Source: CADCVQ01 sp038260305 (GTDB lineage Bacteria > Actinomycetota > Thermoleophilia > Solirubrobacterales > Solirubrobacteraceae). Taken from it: a stretch of 64,000 nt of DNA. The translations under genes were made by a program, and so were the position numbers. Positions 9,214-17,475 of the stretch are shown here, piece after piece. How positions within the stretch are numbered: position 1 is the first letter of the stretch; the number at the start of each line of letters is the position of its first letter. The notes under the pieces are model-generated. The model was not told the origin of the DNA and did no database searches. It saw only the letters and a list, made by a program, of their open reading frames with translations. The stretch spans positions 46,281 through 110,280 of the forward strand of contig JBBSNY010000012.1 of assembly GCA_038260305.1 (NCBI GenBank), written 5' to 3'.

Positions 9214-10295
9214 GTCAGCATCCGCCGCGCCGCGGCGAGCGCGGGGGCGTAGGTGGGGTCGGGCAGCAGCGCGTGGCGGATGCCCTCGCCGAGGATGCCG
9301 GCCTCGCCGCGCGACGCGCCGAGGACCGTCCACGAGCGCTCGGCGCCCTTGCGCTCGCGCCGGCGTGCGGTCAGCCCGCCCTCGCCGCGCTCGAGTGCGA
9401 GCACGGCGCCGTTGTCGCTGCGCAGCTCGATCCCGGCGAGGCCGGGTACCTGCAGCACTCCGACGGGCTCCAGGCGCAGCTCGACCTCGCCGCGCCGGCC
9501 GCGCGCGCGCCCGCGCAGCAGCTCGTCGTGGAGCGTCAGGCGCTCCGGCCGCCAGCCGAGCCGGTCGCACATCCAGCCGACGAGCAGCAGGCCGGAGACG
9601 AGCGAGTGCGAGCCGTGGCGCACGGACAGCTTGGAGAGCGTCTGCAGCTCGGGCCGGCGGTCGGCCGGGTCGAAGTGCGCTGCGAGCCGCTCGCGCCACG
9701 GCGTCACGCGCAGCCAGGCGAGGTCGACGACGCTGACGAGCTCGGCGAGTCGGCAGACGCGCTCCAGCGCCTCCCGCGCGTCGGGCTCGCCGGCGGTGTC
9801 GAGCAGCACGCACTGCGCGACGGGGCGCGCGCCGCCCGCCGGCGAGACGAGCGAGTCGACGGCCTCGTCGTGGCCGTGCGGCGACCACACGACGGTCGCG
9901 AGGTCCGTCACGACGAGCGGGTCGACGATCCGGGCGAGGTGGTGGAGGTGGCGCTCGCCGACGGACACGACGACGGTCTCGCGCATGAGCGAGAACTCGC
10001 CCGGCCGCGGATCGGCCTCCGAGGCGACCGTGGCGCGCGCGTCGATCGTCGTGCGACCGTCCTCGACCGAGCAGACGACGGTGCGCGACGCGTGGTAGCG
10101 CCCGACGCGGCGCAGCCGGTTGGCGACCTCGCCGCTGTACTGCGCGTCGACGATGCAGACGAGGTTCAGCGCGCGCGCGGCGACGTAGCCCTGGTTCTCG
10201 CGGTGGCGCTCGTCGACGAGGTCGCGCAGGGCCGACTCGATCGCCGCCGGCGTCGTGTCCTGGGCGCTCCAGACGGCGTCGATCGTCGTCGTCAC
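9210..10295 (-). CDS. opcA: Glucose-6-phosphate dehydrogenase assembly protein OpcA
   Basis: 361 residues, GTG start, directly after zwf (34-nt gap with a GGGAGA ribosome binding site). OpcA modulates assembly and activity of glucose-6-phosphate dehydrogenase in actinobacteria and cyanobacteria. The family pattern is visible in LVCIVDAQYSGEVANRL, SRTVVCSVEDGR, LARIVDPLVVTDLATVVW and DLAWLRVTPWRERLAAHFDP. The C-terminal beta domain is Arg-rich. Its position between zwf and the sugar hydrolase supports the assignment. Confidence 0.9.
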   Translation of the reverse strand: MTTTIDAVWSAQDTTPAAIESALRDLVDERHRENQGYVAARALNLVCIVDAQYSGEVANRLRRVGRYHASRTVVCSVEDGRTTIDARATVASEADPRPGEFSLMRETVVVSVGERHLHHLARIVDPLVVTDLATVVWSPHGHDEAVDSLVSPAGGARPVAQCVLLDTAGEPDAREALERVCRLAELVSVVDLAWLRVTPWRERLAAHFDPADRRPELQTLSKLSVRHGSHSLVSGLLLVGWMCDRLGWRPERLTLHDELLRGRARGRRGEVELRLEPVGVLQVPGLAGIELRSDNGAVLALERGEGGLTARRRERKGAERSWTVLGASRGEAGILGEGIRHALLPDPTYAPALAAARRMLT

Positions 10296-10329
10296 GCGTC
10301 GTTCTCCCGATGAGTGGCCGCAGCGACCA

Positions 10330-11859
10330 CTAGATCATCCTCCACTCGCGGCCGTCGCCGAGCAGCGCGTCGGCCTCCTTGGGACCCTGCGAGCCGGCCT
10401 CGTACGTCGCCGGCGGGCCGGGCATCTTGTCCCACGCGGCGAGGATCGGATCGCAGATGCGCCACTGCGCCTCGACCTCGTCGTTACGGGTGAAGAGCGT
10501 GGCGTCCCCGCGCATCGCGTCGAGGATCAGGCGCTCGTAGGCCTCGGGCGACTGCGACAGGAACGCCGACCCGTAGGAGAACTCCATCTGCACCTGGCGG
10601 ATCGCCATCCGCGTGCCGGGGATCTTCGCCCCGATCGACAGCGACACGCCCTCGTTGGGCTGGACGGTCAGCACGAGTACGTTCGGCCGCACGCCCTCCG
10701 AGCCGTCCTCTGCAAACGCGAGGTGGGGGACCGGCTTCAGGATGACGGCGATCTCGGTGACCTTGCGCGCCAGGCGCTTGGCCGTGCGCAGATACATCGG
10801 CACGCCGGCCCAGCGCCAGTTGTCGACCTCCAGGCGCAGCGCCGCGTACGTCGCGGTCGTCGAGTCCTCGGGGACGCCGGCCTCGTCGAGGTAGCCGGGC
10901 GCCTCGACCCCGGCGACGTTGCCGGCGACGTACTGCGCGCGCACCGCCATCCCCGGCACCTCCACCTCGGTCGGCGGATGGATCGCGCGCAGCACCTTGA
11001 CCTTCTCGTCGCGGACCTCGTCGGCGGAGAAGTCGACCGGCGGCTCCATGCACAGCAGCGTCAGCAGCTGCAACATGTGGTTCTGGACGAGGTCGCGCAG
11101 CGCGCCGGCGTTGTCGTAGTAGCCCGCGCGCGTGCCGATGCCAAGGTCCTCGGAGGCCGTGATCTGCACGTGATCGATGTAGTTGCGATTCCACAACGGC
11201 TCGAACATCCCGTTGGCGAAGCGCAGCGCCAGGACGTTCTGGACGGTCTCCTTACCGAGGTAGTGGTCGATGCGGAAGACCTGGCGCTCGGCGAACACCG
11301 ACAGCACGGTCTGGTTGAGTTCGCGCGCCTCCGCCAGCGTCGTCCCGAACGGCTTCTCGATGATGACTCGGACCTCGGCGTCGGCGGCGTCCTGCAGCCC
11401 GTGCTCGCCGAGCGCCTTGACGATGATCGGGAAGAACTCCGGCGCCGTCGATAGGTAGAAGCAGCGGTTCAGTCGCTGACCGGCCCGCTCATCGACCTCC
11501 TCGAGTACCGGACCGAGGCGCTCGTAGACCGTCGGGTCGTCGAACGAACCGCCGACGTAGCGCGCGTGCTCGAAGAGCTTGGCGAGCACCTTCTCGTTCG
11601 GCTTGCGGCGCGAGAACTCGCGCACGGCCTTGACGGCCATCTCGCGAAACTCCTCGTCGGGAAGGTCCGAGCGCGAGCTGCCGACGAGCGCGAAGTGCTC
11701 GGGCAGCGCGCCCTCGTGAGCGAGGTTGTAGAGCGCCGGCAGCAGCTTGCGGCGCGTGAGGTCGCCCGTCGCACCGAAGATCACGAGCACCGTCGGGTGG
11801 ACGGGCAGGCGCTCGAGCGCCGCGGCCAGTGGGTTGGGCTCCGGGTGGGGCGCGCTCAC
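10330..11859 (-). CDS. zwf: Glucose-6-phosphate 1-dehydrogenase
   Basis: Oxidises glucose 6-phosphate to 6-phosphogluconolactone with NADP. 509 residues, normal for the family. NADP-binding VIFGATGDLTRRKLLPALYN is near the N-terminus, the IIEKPFG motif follows, and the active-site RIDHYLGKETVQN is near residue 195. The GTG at 11859 overlaps the gnd stop as GTGA; the longer open frame to 12117 is a shadow of gnd and lacks family sequence. Second gene of the operon. Confidence 0.95.
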   Translation of the reverse strand: MSAPHPEPNPLAAALERLPVHPTVLVIFGATGDLTRRKLLPALYNLAHEGALPEHFALVGSSRSDLPDEEFREMAVKAVREFSRRKPNEKVLAKLFEHARYVGGSFDDPTVYERLGPVLEEVDERAGQRLNRCFYLSTAPEFFPIIVKALGEHGLQDAADAEVRVIIEKPFGTTLAEARELNQTVLSVFAERQVFRIDHYLGKETVQNVLALRFANGMFEPLWNRNYIDHVQITASEDLGIGTRAGYYDNAGALRDLVQNHMLQLLTLLCMEPPVDFSADEVRDEKVKVLRAIHPPTEVEVPGMAVRAQYVAGNVAGVEAPGYLDEAGVPEDSTTATYAALRLEVDNWRWAGVPMYLRTAKRLARKVTEIAVILKPVPHLAFAEDGSEGVRPNVLVLTVQPNEGVSLSIGAKIPGTRMAIRQVQMEFSYGSAFLSQSPEAYERLILDAMRGDATLFTRNDEVEAQWRICDPILAAWDKMPGPPATYEAGSQGPKEADALLGDGREWRMI

Positions 11860-12806
11860 CCGTCGGCCGACTTCTTCGTCGGGTGACCGCCGAACTGAGC
11901 TCTGAGCGCCGCGAGCATGCGATGCGTGAAGTCGCCGTTGCCGCGGCTGTAGAAGCGCGCGTACAGCGAGGCGGTGATGACCGGCGTCGGGACGTCCTTG
12001 TCCATCGCATCCTCGATCGTCCAGCGGCCCTCGCCGGAGTCCTCGGTGAAGCCGCTCAGGTCGGCGAGGTCGTTGCCCTCCATCTCGAACGCGCGCGCCG
12101 CCAGCTCGCACAGCCACGATCTGACGACCGATCCCTGGCCCCAGAGGTGCGCGATCTTCGCGTTGTCGAGCTCGTACTCGGACTTGTCGAAGAGGTCAAA
12201 GCCCTCGGCGTAGGCCTGCATGAGGCCGTATTCGATGCCGTTGTGGACCATCTTCACGTAGTGCCCGGCGCCCGACGGACCGAAGTGCCCCCAGCCGCGC
12301 GGCCCGATCGCCTTCGAGCTCAGCTCGTTCGTCGTCGGCGCGAGGACGTCGAGGATCGGCGCGAGGCGATCGACGGCCGGCTGCGGACCGCCGACCATCA
12401 TGCAGTAGCCGACCTCCAGGCCCCACACGCCGCCGCTCGTGCCGACGTCGACGTAGTGCATCCCCTGCTGCTCGAGGATCGCGGCGCGCGCCTTGTCGTC
12501 GGTCCACTTCGAGTTGCCACCGTCGACGATCATGTCGTCCTCGTGCAGCAGCGATGTGAGCTCCTCGACGGTGCCCTGCGTCGGCGCGCCGGCCGGGACC
12601 ATGATCCAGACCATCCGCGGCGCGTCGAGCTTGCCGACGAGGTCGGCGAGCGAGTCGGCGGCGACCGCGCCGGTCGCCTCGGTGATGCGTGCCACGACGT
12701 CCGGGTCGCGATCGAACGCGACGACGTCGTGGTCGGAGTCGCGCTTGATCCGCGTGACCATGTTGCCGCCCATGCGGCCGAGCCCGACGAAGCCGATCTG
12801 TGCCAC
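11856..12806 (-). CDS. gnd: 6-phosphogluconate dehydrogenase, decarboxylating (short, NAD-type)
   Basis: Converts 6-phosphogluconate to ribulose 5-phosphate and CO2. At 316 residues it belongs to the short YqeC/GndA-like class rather than the 470-residue NADP enzyme, so NAD use is likely (inference). Rossmann motif GFVGLGRMGGNM (residues 4-15), VDGGNSKWTDDK, GTSGGVWGLEVGYCMM and the active-site KMVHNGIEYGLMQAYAEGF are present. The GTG at 12806 is preceded by a GGAGAG ribosome binding site. First gene of the pentose phosphate operon; a TATGCT box on the minus strand at 12857-12862 is a weak promoter candidate. Confidence 0.92.
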   Translation of the reverse strand: MAQIGFVGLGRMGGNMVTRIKRDSDHDVVAFDRDPDVVARITEATGAVAADSLADLVGKLDAPRMVWIMVPAGAPTQGTVEELTSLLHEDDMIVDGGNSKWTDDKARAAILEQQGMHYVDVGTSGGVWGLEVGYCMMVGGPQPAVDRLAPILDVLAPTTNELSSKAIGPRGWGHFGPSGAGHYVKMVHNGIEYGLMQAYAEGFDLFDKSEYELDNAKIAHLWGQGSVVRSWLCELAARAFEMEGNDLADLSGFTEDSGEGRWTIEDAMDKDVPTPVITASLYARFYSRGNGDFTHRMLAALRAQFGGHPTKKSADG

Positions 12807-12961
12807 AGGCGTCTCTCCGCGTGTCGTGGTGTCTCCCCGGGCGCAGGCCCGTCCGGAGCATAGGTCCGTCGTGCTACCCCGCACATTGTCCACTTGTGAC
12901 ATTTCGGGGAGCTTTCGTTGGCCTGGAAGGGGACAGGCCACCCTCCGTGGGGCTGTTCGCT

Positions 12962-13375
12962 CTACGTGCGCAGCGAGGCGTCGTCCATGACGATCCCGAT
13001 GACCGTCGCGACCCGATCGAGATCGGCGTCGTAGGCGAGCAGCGTGGCCTCCGTGCGCCACGCGACGGCGGCGATCATGCCGTCGATCATCCCCCGCGGG
13101 GTGACGCCGGCGGCCCGACAGCGGCGGTAGATGCGAACTGCGCCTTCGAAGTCCGAGATCGCATCGAATGCGAGCATGTCGTAGCGCGCCAGCAGCCGGC
13201 GGAGCTGTGCCTCGCGCGCAGCGTCGCGTGCCCCGGCCAGGACCTCCATGACCACGGGCTCGGTGACGGCAAGCTGGTCGTCCGTACCGACGATGAGCTG
13301 CGCGAGTCTCCGATCGACCGCGCTTCCGGTGGCACGGTCGTACTCAACCCAGGCGGAGGTGTCCGCCAGGATCAC
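12962..13375 (-). CDS. vapC: VapC-type PIN-domain toxin (ribonuclease)
   Basis: A 137-residue PIN domain: first catalytic Asp in VILADTSAWVEYD, Glu in VTEPVVMEVLAGARD, third acidic in TPRGMIDGMIAAVAWR, last Asp in LLAYDADLDRVATV. PIN toxins cleave tRNA or rRNA when their antitoxin is lost. The GTG overlaps the antitoxin stop in GTGA (13372-13375). Isolated two-gene cassette downstream of the pentose phosphate operon promoter region. Confidence 0.9.
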   Translation of the reverse strand: MILADTSAWVEYDRATGSAVDRRLAQLIVGTDDQLAVTEPVVMEVLAGARDAAREAQLRRLLARYDMLAFDAISDFEGAVRIYRRCRAAGVTPRGMIDGMIAAVAWRTEATLLAYDADLDRVATVIGIVMDDASLRT

Positions 13376-13584
13376 GAGCCGAAATCGACCGGAACGTCGC
13401 TCGGTACCTCGCCGATGGCGTTTGCGCCCCGCATCCCGCACGCCTCGTCGCGGCTCATCGGCTGGCCGGCGAGGTGGCGCAGCGCAAGGTCCACTGCGGC
13501 CGTCTTGGTGGCCACGCCGTAGCGCTCCATGATCCTCGCAACGTGGTCGTCGTCGAGCTCGATGTTCGTTCGGGACCGCGCCAT
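13372..13584 (-). CDS. vapB: VapB-type antitoxin
   Basis: 70 residues starting ARSRTNIELDDDHVARIMER and continuing TKTAAVDLALRHLAG, the RHH-like N-terminus of VapB proteins that pair with PIN toxins. The C-terminal region (SDVPVDFG) should wrap the toxin. ATG 13584 was chosen because a TACGAT box sits 6 nt upstream, with direct repeats that suggest autoregulation. The longer frame to 13863 is a read-through of the neighbouring decayed toxin. Confidence 0.88.
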   Translation of the reverse strand: MARSRTNIELDDDHVARIMERYGVATKTAAVDLALRHLAGQPMSRDEACGMRGANAIGEVPSDVPVDFGS

Positions 13585-13600
13585 ACACCAATCGTACACC
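13584..13600 (-). promoter_or_regulatory. Leaderless vapB promoter with direct-repeat operator
   Basis: On the minus strand the -10 box TACGAT (13591-13596) is 6 nt before the ATG. Two GGTGTA copies (plus-strand TACACC at 13584-13589 and 13595-13600) are 11 bp apart, one helical turn, flanking and overlapping the -10 and start. This fits binding by a ribbon-helix-helix antitoxin. Confidence 0.5.
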
Positions 13601-13766
13601 TCGATGAGACACCTCGGCTCGACGCGGCCGGCGCGGTTCGACGGGTGGTCGCCGCCACGGACTCCGGCAACGTCGAGGTCCGCGCCCGCTGAATCGCACA
13701 CATCGCGCTCCGCGAGGTTCGCCGCCGCGCATCTGGTCACAAGCGAGGCCGGCGAGGGTGGGTCGA

Positions 13767-14012
13767 TCAGCCAGACCATCCGCGAGGTCGTCGTGCGGCG
13801 ACGACTGTCTGCTCCCGCTTCAGCAACCCGGCGAGCAGCGCCTGGCGAGCGCCGTCGCGCCACGCCTGGGCCAGGACCGCGGCAGAGATGACGACACTCT
13901 GGTCGGCGGTCGCGATCGCCCGCAGCAACGCCCGGCCGCGGGGACTGTCAAGCGCGATGAGCGCGCCGGCGTCGAGGGCTACTCCTCGACGTGGGTGACC
14001 CGGCGCGCCCAC
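13767..14012 (-). pseudogene. Decayed PIN-domain toxin
   Basis: The frame shows a PIN N-terminal half (VALDAGALIALDSPRGRALLR ending in WRDGARQALLAGLL), then diverges and stops after about 80 residues. Weak toxin-like sequence (LVTRCAAANLAERD, GADLDVAGVRG) reappears in another minus-strand frame between about 13640 and 13745. This fits an internal deletion plus frameshift. The usual last two acidic residues are missing, so no nuclease activity is expected. Its antitoxin partner immediately upstream appears intact. Confidence 0.55.
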
Positions 14013-14113
14013 GCGACATCAGCTTCCGACGGAGCCCCGAGCTCCGCAGCGAGCCGGTCGAGGAGCTCCAGGAGATCGGGCGCTTCGAGATCCTCTTCTC
14101 GCGTGTCGCGCAT
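13979..14113 (-). CDS. Small antitoxin-like protein next to the decayed PIN toxin
   Basis: 44 residues, acidic, MRDTREEDLEAPDLLELLDR at the start and a short basic-aromatic end (VAWARRVTHVEE). Its stop lies within the first codons of the PIN fragment, the usual antitoxin-toxin arrangement. ATG 14113 has a TACGAT box 8 nt upstream. It may be an orphan antitoxin left after toxin decay. Family not certain. Confidence 0.5.
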   Translation of the reverse strand: MRDTREEDLEAPDLLELLDRLAAELGAPSEADVAWARRVTHVEE

Positions 14114-14116
14114 GGC

Positions 14117-14129
14117 CCTACATCGTAGG
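14117..14129 (-). promoter_or_regulatory. Leaderless promoter with small palindrome upstream of the orphan antitoxin
   Basis: CCTAC-ATC-GTAGG is a 5-bp inverted repeat whose right half overlaps the minus-strand -10 box TACGAT (14122-14127), 8 nt before the ATG. A plausible autoregulatory site. Confidence 0.35.
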
Positions 14130-14207
14130 TAGGTGGCGCGCTCGGTGAAGCTGCCCAAGTCGCGCGCGGGGCTTGGCAACCGCCGCCGCGCCTGGGAGTC
14201 TTCGCGT

Positions 14208-14690
14208 ATGCCGGTCGCGATCCGCTTCTACGACGTCGTCCTCAGCGTCCACATCTTCGCCGTCGTCGTCGCGTTCGGCGTCGTGTTCGCCTACCCCGTC
14301 ATCGACGCGCAGATCAAGCGCGCGAACCCCGAGCAGCTGCCCGCGCTGCATCGGCTGCACCTCGTCCTCGCGCAGAAGGTCATCACGCCCGCGATGGCGG
14401 TCGTGCTGCTCGCCGGCGTGTACCTCGCCATCGATCGCGACCTCTTCAGCAAGGTCTGGGTGAGCGTGCCGCTCGTCATCATCTTCGTGCTGTTCGGGCT
14501 GACCGGCGGGGTCTTGACGCCGACCGATCGCAAGCTCGCAGAGCTCGCCGAGCGCGACCTCGCGGCGGGCGCCGGCTTCAGCGGCGAGTACAAGGCGCAG
14601 GAGGTGCGCGCCGCGCAGTTCGGCAGCCTGGCGCTGCTGCTCGTCGTCGTCGCGATCTTCTTCATGACGACGAAGCCCGGCGGGTACTGA
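14208..14690 (+). CDS. DUF2269-like integral membrane protein
   Basis: 160 residues with four hydrophobic segments: VVLSVHIFAVVVAFGVVFAY, VITPAMAVVLLAGVYLAI, VWVSVPLVIIFVLFGLTGG and a C-terminal LALLLVVVAIFFMTTKPG. The short soluble loops (YPVIDAQIKRANPEQLPAL, LTPTDRKLAELAERDLAAG) are typical of predicted DUF2269-type integral membrane proteins. ATG 14208 was preferred over 14133 because the upstream residues are Arg-rich and unlike the family. Function unknown. Confidence 0.65.
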   Translation: MPVAIRFYDVVLSVHIFAVVVAFGVVFAYPVIDAQIKRANPEQLPALHRLHLVLAQKVITPAMAVVLLAGVYLAIDRDLFSKVWVSVPLVIIFVLFGLTGGVLTPTDRKLAELAERDLAAGAGFSGEYKAQEVRAAQFGSLALLLVVVAIFFMTTKPGGY

Positions 14691-14785
14691 AAACCGCGAG
14701 GCGGACGGCCGCGTGCCAAGCGGAAGGGTCCCCTAACAGCCCTTCGCTACGATCGCCCGTCCATGCGATCACGAGGAGCGCAGGC

Positions 14786-15484
14786 ATGACGCCCGAGCCA
14801 GGATTTCACGCGCTGTGGCCGACCCCGATCGGGATCCATCGCTATCCCGACGCGGCGACGCTGAACCCGCTGCTCGTCGAGGCGTTCGCGCAGGGACGGG
14901 CGGCGCAGGAGCGCAAGCGCGGCGTCGAGCCTGGGCCGTTCTTCGCCAGCGACGACGACCTCCTGGACCGCGTGAAGATCCCCGAGTGGCAGGACTTCGT
15001 GAAGTTCCTCGTCAACAGCCTCGGCGAGACGGTCAAGAACGCCAACGCCCAGGCCTGGGGCGGCAAGGAGATGGAGCTCAAGGTCGGCATCGAGGGCATG
15101 TGGTTCCAATGCAGCCGCGGCGGCTCGTTCCATGACGTGCACACGCACGGCAACTGCTCCTGGTCGTCGGCCTACATCGTGCAGATCGACGACACCGAGA
15201 AGCGGGTGTCGCACCCCGTCTACGGTGCGGGCAACGGCGCGACCCGGCTCTACGGCCCGCCGTTCAGCGCGCTCGGCGGCGCCTTCGTCGACATCGGCAA
15301 CGCCTACCTGCAGCCGCCGAGCCTCGACATCGAGCCGATCCCCGGCCAGCTCGTCCTGTTCCCATCCTGGCTCGCGCACCAGGCGATGCCCTACGACGGC
15401 GACAAGGAGCGCATCATCATCTCCTTCAACGCCAGCGTGCACGGCGCGCAGGGCGACCAGCTGCACGAGTACAGCGCGACCTGA
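14786..15484 (+). CDS. Putative 2-oxoglutarate/Fe(II)-dependent oxygenase
   Basis: 232 residues of the TIGR02466/2OG-FeII_Oxy_5 type. N-terminal FHALWPTPIGIHRYPD is the family opening. The metal-site region is SFHDVHTHGNCSWSSAYIV (His cluster) with a distal PSWLAHQAMPYDGDKERIII that would give the second His and the 2-oxoglutarate-binding Arg. Substrate unknown. The ATG at 14786 has GAGGAG upstream, and a TACGAT box at 14748-14753 could be its promoter. Convergent with the TPR gene. Confidence 0.8.
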   Translation: MTPEPGFHALWPTPIGIHRYPDAATLNPLLVEAFAQGRAAQERKRGVEPGPFFASDDDLLDRVKIPEWQDFVKFLVNSLGETVKNANAQAWGGKEMELKVGIEGMWFQCSRGGSFHDVHTHGNCSWSSAYIVQIDDTEKRVSHPVYGAGNGATRLYGPPFSALGGAFVDIGNAYLQPPSLDIEPIPGQLVLFPSWLAHQAMPYDGDKERIIISFNASVHGAQGDQLHEYSAT

Positions 15485-15495
15485 CCCCACGAGCG

Positions 15496-15519
15496 CCCGC
15501 GCAGGGCCCGGCGCGCGGG
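15496..15519. terminator. GC hairpin between convergent genes
   Basis: CCCGCGC (15496-15502) pairs with GCGCGGG (15513-15519) around a 10-nt loop, filling the gap between the oxygenase and TPR genes. No T-tract, so a factor-dependent or bidirectional terminator is inferred. Confidence 0.4.
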
Positions 15520-17388
15520 TCAGCCGCCGACGTCGAACATCGCCGGCCCCGACTTCTCCGGCGCCGGAGCCGAGTCCCAGTCGGCGAGCTCCGTCTTGCG
15601 CACGCCTGCGGCGTCGGCCGTGCGGCCCGCGGTTTCGTAGGCGAGGGCGAGGTTGTTGCGGCTGCCGACCGTGTCGGGGTGCTCGGCGCCGAGGACCCGC
15701 TCGAGATCCGCCAGCAGCGGCTCGTAGATCGCGATCGCGTCGTCGGTTCGCCCCGCCTCCTGGTAGACGAGCGCGAGGTTGTTGCGCGTGCGCAGCGTGT
15801 TCGCGTGGTCGGCGCCGAGCGCCTTCTCGCGGTCGGCGAGCAGCGGCTCGAGGATCGCGATCGCGTCGTCCACACGCCCGGCGTCCTGGTAGGCCGTCGC
15901 GAGGATGTTGCGGGTCAGCAGCGTGTTCGCGTGCTCGGCGCCGAGGCTCGAAATCTGGTCTGCGAGTAGCGGCTCGAGGATCGTAATCGCATCCTGCGTG
16001 CGTGCGCTTGCGAGGTAGGCGTCGGCGAGGTTCGTGCGGGTGTTGAGCGTGTTCGGGTGCGACGCGCCGACCGCCGCGCGCTGGTCCTCGAGCAGCGGTT
16101 CGAGGATCGCGACCGCGTCCGCGGTGCGCTCGGTCGTGAGGTATGCGCTCGCGAGGTTGCCGCGGCCGGCGAGCGTGTCGGGATGCTCGTTGCCGAGCAC
16201 GCGTTCGAGGTCTGACACGAGCGGCTCGAGGATCGCGATGGCGTCCTTCGCGCGGCGCGCGGCCTTGTAGGCGTTGGCGAGGTTCGCGCGGCTGGCCAGC
16301 GTGTCGGGGTGCTCGTTGCCGAGCACGCGCTCGAGGTCTGAGAGCAGCGGTTCGAGCAGCTCGATCGCGTCCTTGCGGCCGGCGGCCTGGTGGGCGCTCG
16401 CGAGGTTGGCGCGGCTGGCGAGCGTGTCGGGATGCTCGGCGCCGAGGATCCGATCGAGGTCGACGACGAGCGGCGTGAGGAGGTCGATCGCGTCCTTCGC
16501 ACGTCCCGCGGCCTGGTAGGCGTTGGCGAGGTTGCCGCGGCTGCCGAGCGTGTCGGGGTGCTCGTCGCCGAGAACCCGCTCACGGTCGGCCAGCAACGGC
16601 TCGAGGATCTCGATCGCGTCCGTGCTGCGTCCCGCGTCGCGGTAGGCGTTGGCGAGGTTGCCGCGGGTGTTCAGCGTGTCGGGATGCTCGGCGCCGAGCG
16701 TGCGGTCGCGGTCGGCGAGCAGCGGCTCGTAGATCGCGATCGCGTCCTGCGTGCGGCCGCCGTCCTGGTAGGCACTGGCGAGATTGTTGCGCGTGCGCAG
16801 CGTGTTCGGATGCTCGGCGCCGAGCGTGCGCTCGAGGTCTGAGAGCAACGGCTCGTAGAGCGAGATCGCGTCCTGCGAACGCCCGGCGGCCTTGAACGCG
16901 TTGGCGAGGTTGCCGCGCGTGCTGAGCGTGTTCGGATGCTGCGCGCCGAGGATCCGCGTGAGGTCCTTCAGCAGCGGCTCGAAGAGCCCGATCGCGTCCT
17001 GCGTGCGCCCGGCGGTCTGGTAGGCGTTGGCGAGGTTGCCGCGGCTGGGAAACGTGTCGGGGTGCTGCGGACCGAGGGTCTTCTTGAGCTCGGAGAGCAG
17101 CGGCTCGAGGATCGCGATCGCGTCCTGGTTGCGGCCCGCACTCTGATAGGCGTTGGCGAGGTTGCCGCGCGTGCGCAGCGTGTTCGCGTGCTTGGCGCCG
17201 AGCGCCTTCTCGAGATCGCAGGCGAGCGGCTCGAGGATCGCGATCGCGTCCTGGACGCGCCCGGCCGCAAGGTACGCGTTCGCGAGGTTGTAGCCGGTGT
17301 GCAGCGTGGCAGGGTGCTCGGGCCCACGGGTGCGCCGATGGTCGGCAAGCAGCGGCTCGAGCTCCGCGATCACGTCGTGCTGGGTCAT
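15520..17388 (-). CDS. Tetratricopeptide repeat protein (14 tandem 42-residue repeats)
   Basis: The 622 residues are almost entirely 14 copies of a 42-residue TPR_12/kinesin-light-chain-type repeat. Each reads roughly EPLLxDLERxLGxEHPDTL, then SRGNLANAYxxAGRxxDAIAIL. Repeat 8 is one residue short (GRKDAIELL). Such arrays form a superhelical protein-binding scaffold. No catalytic domain, signal peptide or membrane segment is visible, so the partner is unknown. ATG 17388 has GGAG about 8 nt upstream. The 126-bp DNA repeat makes long false open frames on the opposite strand. Confidence 0.9.
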   Translation of the reverse strand: MTQHDVIAELEPLLADHRRTRGPEHPATLHTGYNLANAYLAAGRVQDAIAILEPLACDLEKALGAKHANTLRTRGNLANAYQSAGRNQDAIAILEPLLSELKKTLGPQHPDTFPSRGNLANAYQTAGRTQDAIGLFEPLLKDLTRILGAQHPNTLSTRGNLANAFKAAGRSQDAISLYEPLLSDLERTLGAEHPNTLRTRNNLASAYQDGGRTQDAIAIYEPLLADRDRTLGAEHPDTLNTRGNLANAYRDAGRSTDAIEILEPLLADRERVLGDEHPDTLGSRGNLANAYQAAGRAKDAIDLLTPLVVDLDRILGAEHPDTLASRANLASAHQAAGRKDAIELLEPLLSDLERVLGNEHPDTLASRANLANAYKAARRAKDAIAILEPLVSDLERVLGNEHPDTLAGRGNLASAYLTTERTADAVAILEPLLEDQRAAVGASHPNTLNTRTNLADAYLASARTQDAITILEPLLADQISSLGAEHANTLLTRNILATAYQDAGRVDDAIAILEPLLADREKALGADHANTLRTRNNLALVYQEAGRTDDAIAIYEPLLADLERVLGAEHPDTVGSRNNLALAYETAGRTADAAGVRKTELADWDSAPAPEKSGPAMFDVGG

Positions 17389-17475
17389 GTTCGAGCTCCG
17401 GCGTTCAGAAGGAGGTCCACGACGACCACGCTAGCGGGCCTCGTCGCAACCTTGCGCGCCAGGACGCGCCGGCCG

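Noticed and set aside
7756..9252. A 498-residue plus-strand open frame over the GH15 gene
   Set aside because: Antisense shadow of a clear GH15 protein; no domain and biased shadow composition.
11860..12117. N-terminal extension of zwf
   Set aside because: The extra 86 codons overlap gnd out of frame and lack any dehydrogenase sequence; the GTG at 11859 forms the usual GTGA junction.
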